A stretch of 64,000 nt of DNA from an uncultured Roseobacter sp. (GTDB lineage: Bacteria; Pseudomonadota; Alphaproteobacteria; Rhodobacterales; Rhodobacteraceae). Both the position numbers and the translations under genes were made by a program. The first letter of the stretch is position 1; every line of letters starts with the position of its first letter. Below, one piece after another: positions 8,425-17,383 of this stretch. Below the pieces are notes generated by a model. That model did no database searches, was not told the DNA's origin, and saw only the letters and a list, made by a program, of their open reading frames with translations. The stretch spans positions 186,001 through 250,000 of the forward strand of contig NZ_CANLYL010000008.1 of NCBI RefSeq assembly GCF_947495275.1, in the 5' to 3' direction.

Positions 8425-9909
8425 TCAGGACAAAAACGCCCGTAGGCCGAAAAATATCAAGCCCGATATAATCGCCGCTGCCGGCACTGTAATAACCCAG
8501 GCCGCGATGATCGTCATGAAATGGGACCGGCGCACCAGTTTACGTCGCCGCCGTTCCTCGGGCCCATAGACCGTACGGTTGGGCACTTCGAGGCGCGCTT
8601 TGCGCAAACGTCTTTCTGCATCCCACTCGCGGAAAAACCCGACTCCAAAAACGCCACCGACGGCGATGTGGGTCGAACTTACCGGCAGGCCAAGCCAACT
8701 GGCGACAATCACCGTAATCGCCGCTGAGAGTGCCACACAATAGGCCCGCATCGGATTGAGCTTGGTAATCTGACTACCCACCATTCGAATGAGTTTCGGC
8801 CCGAACAAAAACAATCCAAAGGAGATTCCGAATGCCCCGATAATCATCACCCAGAACGGGATGCTGATGGCATCGGCAAAATTTCCCGATTGCGCTGCCT
8901 GCACAATTGCCGCCAGCGGGCCCACCGCATTGGCAACATCGTTAGCCCCATGTGCAAAACTCAACAAAGCGGCCGAAACCACGAGTGGAATGCCGAAAAG
9001 AATCTTGAGCGATTTGTTCCGGTTTTCCAAACCCTGCGACTGTTTCCTGATGGCCGGGATCATCACCAACCAGACCGCGCCACCGATGAGCAAACCGATC
9101 ATCAGGGCCGCGCCGAGATCAATCTTGATGATGCGTTTGAGCCCCTTGAGGGCCAGATACGTCGCGAATGCGCCCGCCATAATACCCACGAGCAAGGGCA
9201 CCCATTTGCGTGCCGCAGCAATCTTGTCATCCTGATAGATTATCCGCGACTTGATAAGCCACAGAAAACCGGCAGCAATCACGCCCCCCAGCACCGGGGA
9301 AATCACCCAACTTGCCGCGATTTTTGACATGGTTGACCAACTGACTGCGGCCAGACCAGCGGAGGCGATGCCCGCCCCCATGACGCCACCGACCACAGAG
9401 TGCGTGGTGGAAACCGGCGCGCCAACCCATGTTGCGAGGTTCACCCACAAAGCCGCCGACAGCAGTGCCGCCATCATCGCCCAGATAAAGGTCTGGGCCG
9501 TTTCCATGCTCTCAGGCGCAATGATCCCCTTGGCGATTGTGGAGACAACATCGCCCCCGGCGATCAAAGCCCCCGCGCTCTCAAAAACCACGGCAATGGC
9601 AATCGCGCCCCCCATGGACAGCGCATTTGCGCCCACGGCAGGACCCATATTATTGGCGACGTCATTGGCGCCGATATTCAGCGCCATATAGGCGCCAAGA
9701 CAAGCGGCCGCGACAACGATCAGCGTATTGTTCGCCTGACCAAAGAAAATCGCCGCGGCGAGCCCCGCGAGAATGACGAAGATCAGCGAAACACCGGGGC
9801 CCACCATCGGCCGCGACACATAAGCCGTGGCCATCTCAAGATTTGAGAAGCGCGCAAGATCACGATCAAGCGTTTCAAGATGGCGCGCATCATCACGGCT
9901 GTCTGCCAT
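8425..9909 (-). CDS. Inorganic phosphate transporter, PiT family
   Basis: A 494-residue membrane protein with two copies of the PiT signature: GANDVANNMGPAVG near residue 80 and GANDVANAVGPLAA near residue 325. About eleven hydrophobic segments surround them. PiT proteins import phosphate (as metal phosphate) with protons, or with sodium in some groups. The ATG at 9909 follows a GGGGGAGAG ribosome binding site. It is the only gene of its strand between the GntR operon and the Nudix gene, with a 213-base upstream gap on the downstream side. No PhoU-type (DUF47) partner is present next to it. Confidence 0.94.
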   Translation of the reverse strand: MADSRDDARHLETLDRDLARFSNLEMATAYVSRPMVGPGVSLIFVILAGLAAAIFFGQANNTLIVVAAACLGAYMALNIGANDVANNMGPAVGANALSMGGAIAIAVVFESAGALIAGGDVVSTIAKGIIAPESMETAQTFIWAMMAALLSAALWVNLATWVGAPVSTTHSVVGGVMGAGIASAGLAAVSWSTMSKIAASWVISPVLGGVIAAGFLWLIKSRIIYQDDKIAAARKWVPLLVGIMAGAFATYLALKGLKRIIKIDLGAALMIGLLIGGAVWLVMIPAIRKQSQGLENRNKSLKILFGIPLVVSAALLSFAHGANDVANAVGPLAAIVQAAQSGNFADAISIPFWVMIIGAFGISFGLFLFGPKLIRMVGSQITKLNPMRAYCVALSAAITVIVASWLGLPVSSTHIAVGGVFGVGFFREWDAERRLRKARLEVPNRTVYGPEERRRRKLVRRSHFMTIIAAWVITVPAAAIISGLIFFGLRAFLS

Positions 9910-9995
9910 AGCTCTCCCCCGGGTTTTTGATCGTCAACCAATTAACCAAAGGGGATCAGAACGCAACCTTGCAGATCAGCCAACAAGCGCCAAAA

Positions 9996-10454
9996 TCAAA
10001 GGTGTTGCAGAATTTGCTTTAGCTCGGGCTCTTGCACCAGATTGGCGGCATCTGCCGCTGACGTCCATTTGCGCTTGCGTTGGTGCGCTTCGGGAAACTG
10101 CTCCGAGAGGTCCTCGACATTCAACGGATAGACCATGGTTTCAACCGGAATAGACCAACCGGTCGACAGCTCCTTGTTGTAGGTGTACCGGCCAATGGCC
10201 TTGGCGCCCACCTTGCCATTGGAAACTCCAGCCTCTTCCCAGGCCTCCTGACGTGCTGCATCCGCCGAGTTCTTGCCCGGAATGGGCCATCCCTTTGGAA
10301 TGATCCAACGTCCACTGCCCCGACTGGTCACCAGCAAGACTTCCTTGTCAGGACCCTTGCCGCGGTAACACAGTGCAGCGACTTGCACACGTTTTGGTCG
10401 TCGTAGCATCGGAAGGAGGAATTCCCCCCAAGCCACGCTCATGAATTTCATCAT
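9996..10454 (-). CDS. Nudix hydrolase of the diphosphoinositol-phosphohydrolase-like group
   Basis: A protein of about 152 residues with one Nudix domain. The Nudix box is divergent: after GWPIPGKNSADAARQEAWEE comes AGV, so the usual first Glu is Lys and the Arg of RE is Gln, while the metal-binding EE pair is kept. This GW(P)...GK variant is common in alphaproteobacterial relatives of diphosphoinositol polyphosphate hydrolases. The ATG at 10454 was preferred to a TTG at 10517 because the extra 21 residues are low complexity. Substrate unknown. It precedes the phosphate transporter by 86 bases, possibly one transcript. Confidence 0.8.
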   Translation of the reverse strand: MMKFMSVAWGEFLLPMLRRPKRVQVAALCYRGKGPDKEVLLVTSRGSGRWIIPKGWPIPGKNSADAARQEAWEEAGVSNGKVGAKAIGRYTYNKELSTGWSIPVETMVYPLNVEDLSEQFPEAHQRKRKWTSAADAANLVQEPELKQILQHL

Positions 10455-10579
10455 TTCGAAACCGCTCAAGATTTTTTTATTGGAATTACTTGTACTTGTT
10501 TCTTGGCGAAGATGCAATTCACGTCCGCTTTACACGGAAATTCGACCAGGTTTTCCCTGTGGATAAGGTGAAAACCCTC

Positions 10580-11482
10580 CTAGAGAAGGGCTTCGACTTC
10601 GGCGCGAGACGGCATCGCAGGGGCGGTTCCGGCGCGCGTGACTGAAATACCTGCGGTGGCGCATCCGTATCTGACAGCTTCCAAAGGAGGCTTGCCTTCC
10701 GCCAATGCCGCCGCGAACGCACCGTTGAAGGCATCGCCTGCCCCGGTGGTTTCCACGACGTCACCTGCTTTCACGGATGGCACGAGACCATGGCCAAACA
10801 GATAGGCCCCCTGCTCGCCCATGGTGATGATCGGCGTTTTCACCCCCAGGTCTCGCAGCGCCACGCATGCTTTCTGCGCCTCTGTTTCATTTGTCACTGC
10901 AATGCCCGTCAGGGCTTCGCACTCAGTCTCGTTTGGCGTCACGTAATCACAAAGCGCCAGCATCCCGTCCGGCAATTCGGCTGCGGGTGCGGGGTTCAGG
11001 ATCGTTGTCACCCCGGCTTTCCTGGCGATTTCGAGCCCGCGAACCGCCGCATCAATGGATTGCTCCAATTGGGTTACAAACACATCCGCGCTCGCTATCA
11101 ATTCTGTCTGCGCATCAATGTCTGCCGTGCTGATCAGAGCCGCCGCACCGGGTGCGATGATGATTGCATTGTCGCCACTCGCTTCTTCAATGAAGATATA
11201 GGCGGCCCCGGTGTAGCTATCAGTCAATTGCCGCACATGGGGGATCACGCCCGCATCCGCCCAGGTATCGAGCGCAAGTTTGGCAAAATCATCCTGTCCC
11301 AACAGAGAGATCATATGGGTCTCGGCACCGATGCGGGCGCAGGCCACCGCCTGATTGGACCCTTTGCCCCCCGGACCGAGAGAAAAGGCATTCCCTAGGA
11401 TGGTTTCGCCCATAACCGGCATGCGCGTCGCCCTATAGGCGGTATCGGCGACAAAAACACCCAATATGACAACTGTTCCCAT
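10580..11482 (-). CDS. rbsK: Ribokinase-type PfkB carbohydrate kinase
   Basis: A 300-residue PfkB-family kinase. The N-terminal signature GGKGSNQAVACARIG is near residue 38, and the C-terminal signature with the catalytic Asp reads TTGAGDAFNGAFAAAL near 240. Ribokinase phosphorylates ribose at O5, but many relatives act on other sugars. It follows the FucU-type gene by two bases and shares its operon with the ABC ATPase, so it probably phosphorylates the sugar brought in by the 11957-16974 importer. A ribose substrate is not proven; the symbol is by family only. Confidence 0.85.
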   Translation of the reverse strand: MGTVVILGVFVADTAYRATRMPVMGETILGNAFSLGPGGKGSNQAVACARIGAETHMISLLGQDDFAKLALDTWADAGVIPHVRQLTDSYTGAAYIFIEEASGDNAIIIAPGAAALISTADIDAQTELIASADVFVTQLEQSIDAAVRGLEIARKAGVTTILNPAPAAELPDGMLALCDYVTPNETECEALTGIAVTNETEAQKACVALRDLGVKTPIITMGEQGAYLFGHGLVPSVKAGDVVETTGAGDAFNGAFAAALAEGKPPLEAVRYGCATAGISVTRAGTAPAMPSRAEVEALL

Positions 11483-11484
11483 TT

Positions 11485-11931
11485 CTACGCTCCATCGGGG
11501 GGAACGACCCCCTTGCGCAGGGCAAAGCAGCCATAAAAGCGCCGTTCCCCTGTTTGGATCACGGCATAGGCCTGTTTGGCCCGGTCATAAAAAGCATAGC
11601 GTTCAATGCCGAGCATTTTTGGCCCATCAACGGCGCTGACCTCGGCCTGCACCTCTTCCATGACGGGTAGAATGCTATCGGGCTCCCCGACCACCTCCAT
11701 GCGCGCGGCGGCATCTTCCACAAATGTGTCGATGGGGTAGACTGACAGCACCGCCCGGACCACTTCCGCCGCCGACCGGTCGATCCGCAGGACCTCTCCC
11801 AAAACGGTTTCTCGTGCGACGCTGTCCGAGGGAAAATTTGTATCCGCGATGATCAGATCATCTCCATGCCCCATGGCCCGCAATGCATAAAGCACGTCCG
11901 CGTTCAGGATCGCGTCAATTCCTTTGAGCAT
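11485..11931 (-). CDS. fucU: RbsD/FucU-family sugar mutarotase, FucU type
   Basis: A 148-residue cytoplasmic mutarotase. The start MLKGID and the AMGHGDDLIIADTNFP stretch, with the catalytic His, are the family hallmark, and the ending TGERRFYGCFALRKGV matches FucU more than RbsD. FucU interconverts the alpha and beta anomers of L-fucose. The ATG at 11931 is preceded by AGAAGGAGAG, so the upstream extension is dismissed. It lies between the ATPase and the ribokinase. Together with the lactonase at 20878 this hints at a deoxysugar or L-sugar. Confidence 0.85.
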   Translation of the reverse strand: MLKGIDAILNADVLYALRAMGHGDDLIIADTNFPSDSVARETVLGEVLRIDRSAAEVVRAVLSVYPIDTFVEDAAARMEVVGEPDSILPVMEEVQAEVSAVDGPKMLGIERYAFYDRAKQAYAVIQTGERRFYGCFALRKGVVPPDGA

Positions 11932-11956
11932 GTCAGCTCTCCTTCTCGTGTCATTG

Positions 11957-12991
11957 TCAAATTCGGGCACCCGTCTGTGCATCAAAGATATGCAGATGTT
12001 CTGCATCCGGCTTCAACCGAATGGTCGTGCCGCTCTCAAAGGCATGGCGCTCCCGGAACACAGCCGTTACGTCCTGCCCCCCGAAACGCAGGAAAACCAT
12101 CGTCTCCGAGCCCGTAGGCTCGACTACCTTGACCTCCATCGGCAAACCATCTTCGGCAAGGATCAGATGTTCGGGCCTGACCCCCAGCCAAACTTTGCCG
12201 CTGCCACTCGGTCCGGCAAACAGCTGATCACCGACCCTAACCCCTTCATCGGTTAATGTGCCCTCCAGAAGGTTCATGGAAGGTGCACCGATGAACGTCG
12301 CGACAAAGGCATTTTCCGGTTTGTCGTAGAGTTCCAGAGGCGTGCCGATCTGTTCAATCCGCCCTCCCTGCATGACGACAATCCGGTCAGCCAAAGTCAT
12401 CGCTTCGATCTGATCATGCGTAACAAAAACAGTTGTGGTCTTCAGTCGCTGATGCAGTTCCTTGATTTCCGTACGCATCTGTATGCGTAGCTTCGCATCA
12501 AGGTTCGACAACGGCTCGTCAAACAGGAACACCTGGGGGTCGCGGACGATGGCCCGGCCCATCGCGACCCGTTGGCGCTGCCCGCCTGAAAGGTGTCGCG
12601 GCTTGCGATCCAGATATTCGGTGAGGCTCAGAATTTCGGCGGCTTCCCTGACGCGCCGATCAATTTCCGAACGGTCGGCCTTGGCCACCTTGAGCGCAAA
12701 ACCCATGTTTTCGGCAACGGATTTGTGCGGATACAGAGCGTAGGTCTGAAACACCATGGCGATGTCACGCTCAGCAGGCGGCAGGTTATTTACGACGCGC
12801 TCGCCAATGGCAATGGTACCATTGTTGATCGGCTCCAACCCGGCGATCATGCGTAGCAGGGTCGACTTGCCACAACCCGAGGGACCCACCAAAGCGACAA
12901 ATTCGCCATCCTCGATATCAACGTTCACACCATGGATGACTTCCGTGGATCCGTAGGATTTCCGGATGTCCTGAATTTTGACGCCTGCCAT
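11957..12991 (-). CDS. CUT1 ABC transporter ATP-binding protein (UgpC family)
   Basis: A 344-residue ATPase with Walker A GPSGCGKS (36-43), signature LSGGQ (134-138) and a C-terminal TOBE domain. The start MAGVKI at 12991 is nine bases after GGGGGA; an ATG at 13000 lies too near that site. It heads a minus-strand operon with fucU and rbsK, divergent from the binding protein and permeases at 13207-16974, which have no ATPase of their own. It is therefore their energy-coupling subunit. Confidence 0.92.
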   Translation of the reverse strand: MAGVKIQDIRKSYGSTEVIHGVNVDIEDGEFVALVGPSGCGKSTLLRMIAGLEPINNGTIAIGERVVNNLPPAERDIAMVFQTYALYPHKSVAENMGFALKVAKADRSEIDRRVREAAEILSLTEYLDRKPRHLSGGQRQRVAMGRAIVRDPQVFLFDEPLSNLDAKLRIQMRTEIKELHQRLKTTTVFVTHDQIEAMTLADRIVVMQGGRIEQIGTPLELYDKPENAFVATFIGAPSMNLLEGTLTDEGVRVGDQLFAGPSGSGKVWLGVRPEHLILAEDGLPMEVKVVEPTGSETMVFLRFGGQDVTAVFRERHAFESGTTIRLKPDAEHLHIFDAQTGARI

Positions 12992-13036
12992 TCGCAGCAT
13001 TCCCCCGACTTCGAATTTCGATGCTAGAGAAAGGTA

Positions 13037-13084
13037 TTTACGTTGTCCACGCCCGGCTTACAGCTTTTATTGACTTAACGTAAA
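13037..13084. promoter_or_regulatory. Inverted repeat in the divergent promoter region of the sugar importer
   Basis: TTTACGTT at 13037-13044 is repeated in inverse as AACGTAAA at 13077-13084, centres 40 bases apart. It sits in the 215-base gap between the divergent ATPase and binding-protein operons, where a sugar-responsive repressor would act. No regulator gene lies in the island itself, so the protein is unknown. Eight-base arms can occur by chance. Confidence 0.35.
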
Positions 13085-13206
13085 TCTCGACCATAGTGAG
13101 GTTTCGTGGGGGATCGCGCGGCGCCAATGTCAAAAAATAGATAAAAAACACGCGCCTTTTTTCATCCCATCGACAAAATGTATCACCGTGTCCCGGGAGG
13201 ATAAAA

Positions 13207-14835
13207 ATGAAAGTAGACCTGTATAATTATATAAGAGCGGCGCAGAAAATGAACCGCCGTCAAATGCTCAAAGGCACGGCCGCAATGGGTGCCGTTGCGA
13301 TGATGCCCAAGGGCGCGGCGCACGCAGATGGCCATGCCAGTGTGCGCGCCGAAATTCTCAAGATACCCGGTGTGGGTGCAGGCTCGCCAACAGACAGCGA
13401 CTGGCAAAAAGTGGGTGAGATGTGCCTTGGTGCGACCAAGGAAAACGTCACCGAGGGAGAGTTTGCCGGGGTTGAACTGACCTTCATGGGCTTGAACAAC
13501 CAGAACCTGCACAACTTCCTGTTCCGTGGGTTCCTGAAACCCTGGGAAGCCTACACAGGTGCCAAGATCAACTGGATTGACCTCGCGCAGGCCGACTATA
13601 ACGCACGCCTGCAGCAGTCGATTGCGACCGGCACCGTGGATTTTGACATCGTGGAGATGGGCGCACCGTTTGAGGGCGATGTTCTGGGCCGCGGCATGGC
13701 CTCCGAGATGCCCGACTGGGTCAAAGAGCAGATCGACATGGACGACTATGTGGATTACCTCAAAGCGCCCGTAGGCACATGGGATGGCAAGACCTACCGT
13801 GTGTCCATTGATGGTGATTGCCATACGTTTGCGTATCGTAAGGACTACTTTGGCGAAGGGTCCCTGACCGGGCGCGACGTGCCGACAACCTGGCAGGAGA
13901 TCAACGAGGTCAGCAAGGAATTGGTGGGCAAGGAAGACCCGCTGACCGGTCTGCCCGCCCATGGCTATCTCGATCCGCTGAAAGGCTGGGGAGGTTTCGG
14001 GTTTTACTTCCTGGAAAACCGCGCGTCAGCCTATGCCAAACATCCCAACAGCCCAGCATGGCTCTTTGATCCTGAAACCATGAAACCAATGGTCAACAAT
14101 CCGGCCTGGGTTCAGGCCATTCAGGACGTCATGGACCTGATCGAAGCAGGCGCTTACCCAGCTGACCAGATCAATGCGGACCCTGGCACAACCGCGTTCC
14201 AGCAGTTCCTTGCCGGAACCGGTTCGATGCTGATGTGGTGGGGTGATGTGGGGTCCAGCGCGCGCACCTCCGATACATCCGTGGTGGGTGATGTTGTGGG
14301 CTTTGGCATCAACCCGGCATCCGACCGTGTCTACAACGCAAAAGACGGCGTTTGGGAAGAAACCCTGAACGAAGCGCCCAACATGGCCTACATCGGCTGG
14401 GGTGTGTACGTCATGGCCACCGTGGAAGGCGACGAGAAGAAGAAGAAAGCCGCGTGGTCAGCAGCCGCACATCTGGGCGGCAAGGATCTGTCGCTTTGGG
14501 CCTCTGCCTATCCGTCGGGTTTCCAGCCCTACCGTCAATCGCACTTCCAGTTCGAGGAATGGGAAGAAGCCGGTTACGACCGGGCCTTCGTCGAGGATTA
14601 TCTCGGCTCAAACGCGGACAGCTACAACCATCCGAACGCAGCGATTGAGCCCCGTATTCCGGGCATCTTCCAATATTATTCCGTTGCCGAAGATGAGTTG
14701 GCCAAGGGCTATGCGGGCCAATACGGCTCCGCTCAGGAGACCGCGGATGCCATTGCGGCGGCCTGGGAAAAGATCACCGATCAGATCGGTCGTGACAGCC
14801 AGATCGCGCTCTACAAGGCCTCACTTGGTCTCTAG
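13207..14835 (+). CDS. Solute-binding protein with a Tat-type signal, CUT1 importer
   Basis: A 542-residue binding protein, longer than the 410-450 of most family 1 proteins. The N terminus carries NRRQMLKG near residue 18 followed by a hydrophobic stretch and a site around AAHADG, a plausible twin-arginine signal. The ATG at 13207 follows GGGAGGATAAAA. Conserved Trp and Asp/Gly-rich segments are spread over the mature protein. It is followed, after a strong hairpin, by the two permeases. Export in folded form would suit a protein of this size, but the export route is inferred. Confidence 0.9.
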   Translation: MKVDLYNYIRAAQKMNRRQMLKGTAAMGAVAMMPKGAAHADGHASVRAEILKIPGVGAGSPTDSDWQKVGEMCLGATKENVTEGEFAGVELTFMGLNNQNLHNFLFRGFLKPWEAYTGAKINWIDLAQADYNARLQQSIATGTVDFDIVEMGAPFEGDVLGRGMASEMPDWVKEQIDMDDYVDYLKAPVGTWDGKTYRVSIDGDCHTFAYRKDYFGEGSLTGRDVPTTWQEINEVSKELVGKEDPLTGLPAHGYLDPLKGWGGFGFYFLENRASAYAKHPNSPAWLFDPETMKPMVNNPAWVQAIQDVMDLIEAGAYPADQINADPGTTAFQQFLAGTGSMLMWWGDVGSSARTSDTSVVGDVVGFGINPASDRVYNAKDGVWEETLNEAPNMAYIGWGVYVMATVEGDEKKKKAAWSAAAHLGGKDLSLWASAYPSGFQPYRQSHFQFEEWEEAGYDRAFVEDYLGSNADSYNHPNAAIEPRIPGIFQYYSVAEDELAKGYAGQYGSAQETADAIAAAWEKITDQIGRDSQIALYKASLGL

Positions 14836-14862
14836 ACCGAGCACGTCTTACGAACAGTGCCG

Positions 14863-14890
14863 AGGGCGCGACACCAACATGTCGCGCCCT
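14863..14890 (+). terminator. Hairpin between binding-protein and permease genes
   Basis: AGGGCGCGACA at 14863-14873 pairs perfectly with TGTCGCGCCCT at 14880-14890 around a six-base loop. No run of T follows. Such hairpins after a binding-protein gene often stabilise its mRNA or reduce read-through, giving more binding protein than permease. Confidence 0.7.
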
Positions 14891-14959
14891 TAACGCACCA
14901 CCGATTTGCATTGAAAATTAAGGGTTAACACCCATGACAGCCCTCGCTAAAGTCAACAG

Positions 14960-16063
14960 ATGAGCACCGAAGGCGACCTTCTGCACACTGTCACTGCTGA
15001 CGATATTTCCGACAGGCGCCGGGCAACCGGTCGCGCGTTGGTCTGGGGTTCAGCGGCCCTGTTTTTCGGCCTGGCCCTTATGCAATTTGCGCATGACACC
15101 GACAGGACAACGCTTGGGTTCGACACCTGGCGCCCTGTCCTTTTTGCCTATCTGCTCTGGGCCACAGCATTATGTGCCGCACAAGTGATCGTGAACGGTG
15201 AAAAAGGCAAACGCACGCTCTTTGTCCTGCCCGCCGCGCTCTTCGTGATCAGCTTGGTCGTCTTCCCGCTGCTCTTTGCGCTCTATATTTCTTTCACTGA
15301 CTGGAATCTGGCTTCCTTGAATGGCCCGCAGCCCAACGGTTGGGACAACATGCGCCAGATGTGGAGCGATGCCTTCTACTGGAACGCCCTGAAAAACATG
15401 GTTTACTACGTGCTCGCCGTCACCGTGGAATATGTGATTGCCTTTGGCCTGGCACTGCTGCTCAACGCCCAGATACGGGCGCGCAAATTCTTTCGGGTGG
15501 TTTTTTTGCTACCCCTGATGCTGAGCCCGGTGGCGGTCAGCTGGATGGTTGGCAAATCCATGCTGGAGGTCCGTTTTGGACCAGTCAGCCGAATTGTCCG
15601 AGAGATGGGTTTCGAGCCAAGCTTTTTTGGCACGCCCGAAATTGCACGCTTCATGATCATGGCGATGGACGCCTGGACCTTTATCCCCTTCATGATGATC
15701 ATGCTGCTGGCGGGTTTGCAGGCCCTGCCCCGCGAAGTGATCGAGGCCAGCAAAGTCGACGGTGCCACCGGCTGGCAAAGCTTCAAGGAAGTCATTTTCC
15801 CACTGATGCTGCCGGTATCCGTAACAGCCATCGTGATCCGGATCATCTTCAAGCTGAAACTCGCCGACATCATCATCAATGTCACCTCCGGCGGCCCCGG
15901 CGGCGCCACGGATTCCGTGACAAGTTTCATTTTTCGTGAGTACCGAGACCGATCCAACGTAGGTTACGGCACCCTGCTGGCGATGGTCTATCTGGTGCTG
16001 ATCGTGATATTCATTACCCTGCTGCTCAAATTAGTCAGCCGCTTCATGGAGCGCCCGGCATGA
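14960..16063 (+). CDS. CUT1 ABC transporter permease (MalF-like)
   Basis: A 367-residue permease, longer than usual because of an N-terminal part of about 90 residues with two extra hydrophobic segments (near 28-45 and 60-75) ahead of the core six. The EAA loop is EASKVDGATGWQSFKEV near residue 262. Its ATG at 14960 has only a weak ribosome binding site, consistent with lower expression than the binding protein. The stop overlaps the next permease by four bases. Confidence 0.92.
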   Translation: MSTEGDLLHTVTADDISDRRRATGRALVWGSAALFFGLALMQFAHDTDRTTLGFDTWRPVLFAYLLWATALCAAQVIVNGEKGKRTLFVLPAALFVISLVVFPLLFALYISFTDWNLASLNGPQPNGWDNMRQMWSDAFYWNALKNMVYYVLAVTVEYVIAFGLALLLNAQIRARKFFRVVFLLPLMLSPVAVSWMVGKSMLEVRFGPVSRIVREMGFEPSFFGTPEIARFMIMAMDAWTFIPFMMIMLLAGLQALPREVIEASKVDGATGWQSFKEVIFPLMLPVSVTAIVIRIIFKLKLADIIINVTSGGPGGATDSVTSFIFREYRDRSNVGYGTLLAMVYLVLIVIFITLLLKLVSRFMERPA

Positions 16064-16974
16064 GCGCGGTTTTCAAGGATCACGAAGCCGACCGGAAAGT
16101 GCGGGTCAAATGGTGGACCAGCCGTATCGCGATCTATACCGCGTTGATCACCTGGGCCATCATCTGCTTCTTTCCGATTTTCTGGACGCTGACCACATCC
16201 TTCAAACTTGCGCCCGACGTGATGAAAGGCAACATGATCCCCTGGTGGGACTTCACGCCGAAATGGAAAGGCTGGGAAAGCCTCGGGCTTTCGCCGCGCC
16301 TGATCGGAGAGGTTTCCACCGTGCGCGAAGAATTCCTGAAACGCTTCTGGAATTCCGCGATCGTTGCTGTTTCCGCCTCCACGCTGGCGGTCATTCTGGG
16401 CTCATTAGCGGCCTACGGGCTGTCGCGGTTTAATTATCGCTTCGGGTTCATGCGCAACTCGGACATCTCGTTTTTCTTCCTCAGCCAGATGATCCTGCCG
16501 CCCGTCGTGCTGGCGCTGCCCTTTCTGGTGCTCTACAAATCTCTGGATCTGCTCGACAGCCGCATCGGTCTGATCCTGCTTTACACCCTTATGGTACTGC
16601 CCATCGTCATTTGGATCATGCGCGACCAGTTTCAGGGCATTCCGGTCGAACTGGAGGAAGCCGCCCTTGTCGATGGCCTCGGCATCTGGGGCGCATTTAT
16701 CCAGATCGTTCTGCCCATTGCCCTGCCGGGCATGGTTGCCGCTTTCATTCTTAGCCTCGTGCTTTGCTGGAATGAGTACTTCTTTGCCGCTCTTCTGACC
16801 GCAACGGACGCAAAAACGCTGCCCGTAATGGTGGCGTCTCAAACCGGATCGCAGGGGATCAACTGGTGGTCGATGGCGGCGTTATCGTCAGCGGCCATTA
16901 TGCCCCTCGTGATCGTCGCCGTTTTCCTGGAAAAATACATCATCAAGGGCATGGCAGCAGGCGCAGTCAAGTAG
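16060..16974 (+). CDS. CUT1 ABC transporter permease (MalG-like)
   Basis: A 304-residue permease with six membrane segments. The EAA motif is EEAALVDGLGIWGAFIQIV around residue 198, and the C terminus GMAAGAVK is typical of MalG-type subunits. It overlaps the preceding permease by four bases (ATGA), a sign of coupled translation, and is followed within ten bases by the small unknown gene. Pairs with the 14960 permease to form the channel. Confidence 0.93.
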   Translation: MSAVFKDHEADRKVRVKWWTSRIAIYTALITWAIICFFPIFWTLTTSFKLAPDVMKGNMIPWWDFTPKWKGWESLGLSPRLIGEVSTVREEFLKRFWNSAIVAVSASTLAVILGSLAAYGLSRFNYRFGFMRNSDISFFFLSQMILPPVVLALPFLVLYKSLDLLDSRIGLILLYTLMVLPIVIWIMRDQFQGIPVELEEAALVDGLGIWGAFIQIVLPIALPGMVAAFILSLVLCWNEYFFAALLTATDAKTLPVMVASQTGSQGINWWSMAALSSAAIMPLVIVAVFLEKYIIKGMAAGAVK

Positions 16975-16984
16975 GGAGGAAAAG

Positions 16985-17383
16985 ATGGCCTCGACATCAC
17001 TGGCCGATTATCAGGTTCTGATGGACGGGTCCAAAACCGTCGAATACGATCTGACCAATCCAACCTACCCACGCGCAATTGACGATACATTCATTTGGCC
17101 GTCGGACCTGCATATCTCTTCAGGTGCGCGCAGACCTATCCTCATGTTCAACATCCGCCCCTACACGGATGTTGAATTCGATGTTTTTCTCAACACGCGG
17201 TTCATCGCCGTCGATATGGATTTCAATGCGAGCCACACCCGAAGTCATTCAGAAGTGTTCAGCTTCAGCTCTCCCCTTGCGGCGGGAATTCCGAACAACA
17301 ATCGCGTGGCCTTCCGCATTAACATGAAAAAGGGGCGTGCACGATTTTCCGATATCGTGATCTGGTATCAGATCAACCGCTAA
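16985..17383 (+). CDS. Unknown 132-residue protein in the sugar importer operon
   Basis: I do not recognise this family. It has no signal peptide or membrane segment and is rich in alternating polar and hydrophobic residues, as in a beta-sandwich; it holds seven or more Asp/Asn-aromatic pairs and ends in IVIWYQINR. The ATG follows GGGAGGAAAAG, a strong ribosome binding site, and the gene begins ten bases after the permease, so it is translated with the importer. It overlaps the convergent FGGY kinase gene by eleven bases. A carbohydrate-binding or accessory role is possible from context only. Confidence 0.75.
   Translation: MASTSLADYQVLMDGSKTVEYDLTNPTYPRAIDDTFIWPSDLHISSGARRPILMFNIRPYTDVEFDVFLNTRFIAVDMDFNASHTRSHSEVFSFSSPLAAGIPNNNRVAFRINMKKGRARFSDIVIWYQINR

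Noticed and set aside
13183-13962. 259-codon minus-strand frame
   Set aside because: Antisense to the solute-binding protein and without recognisable motifs.
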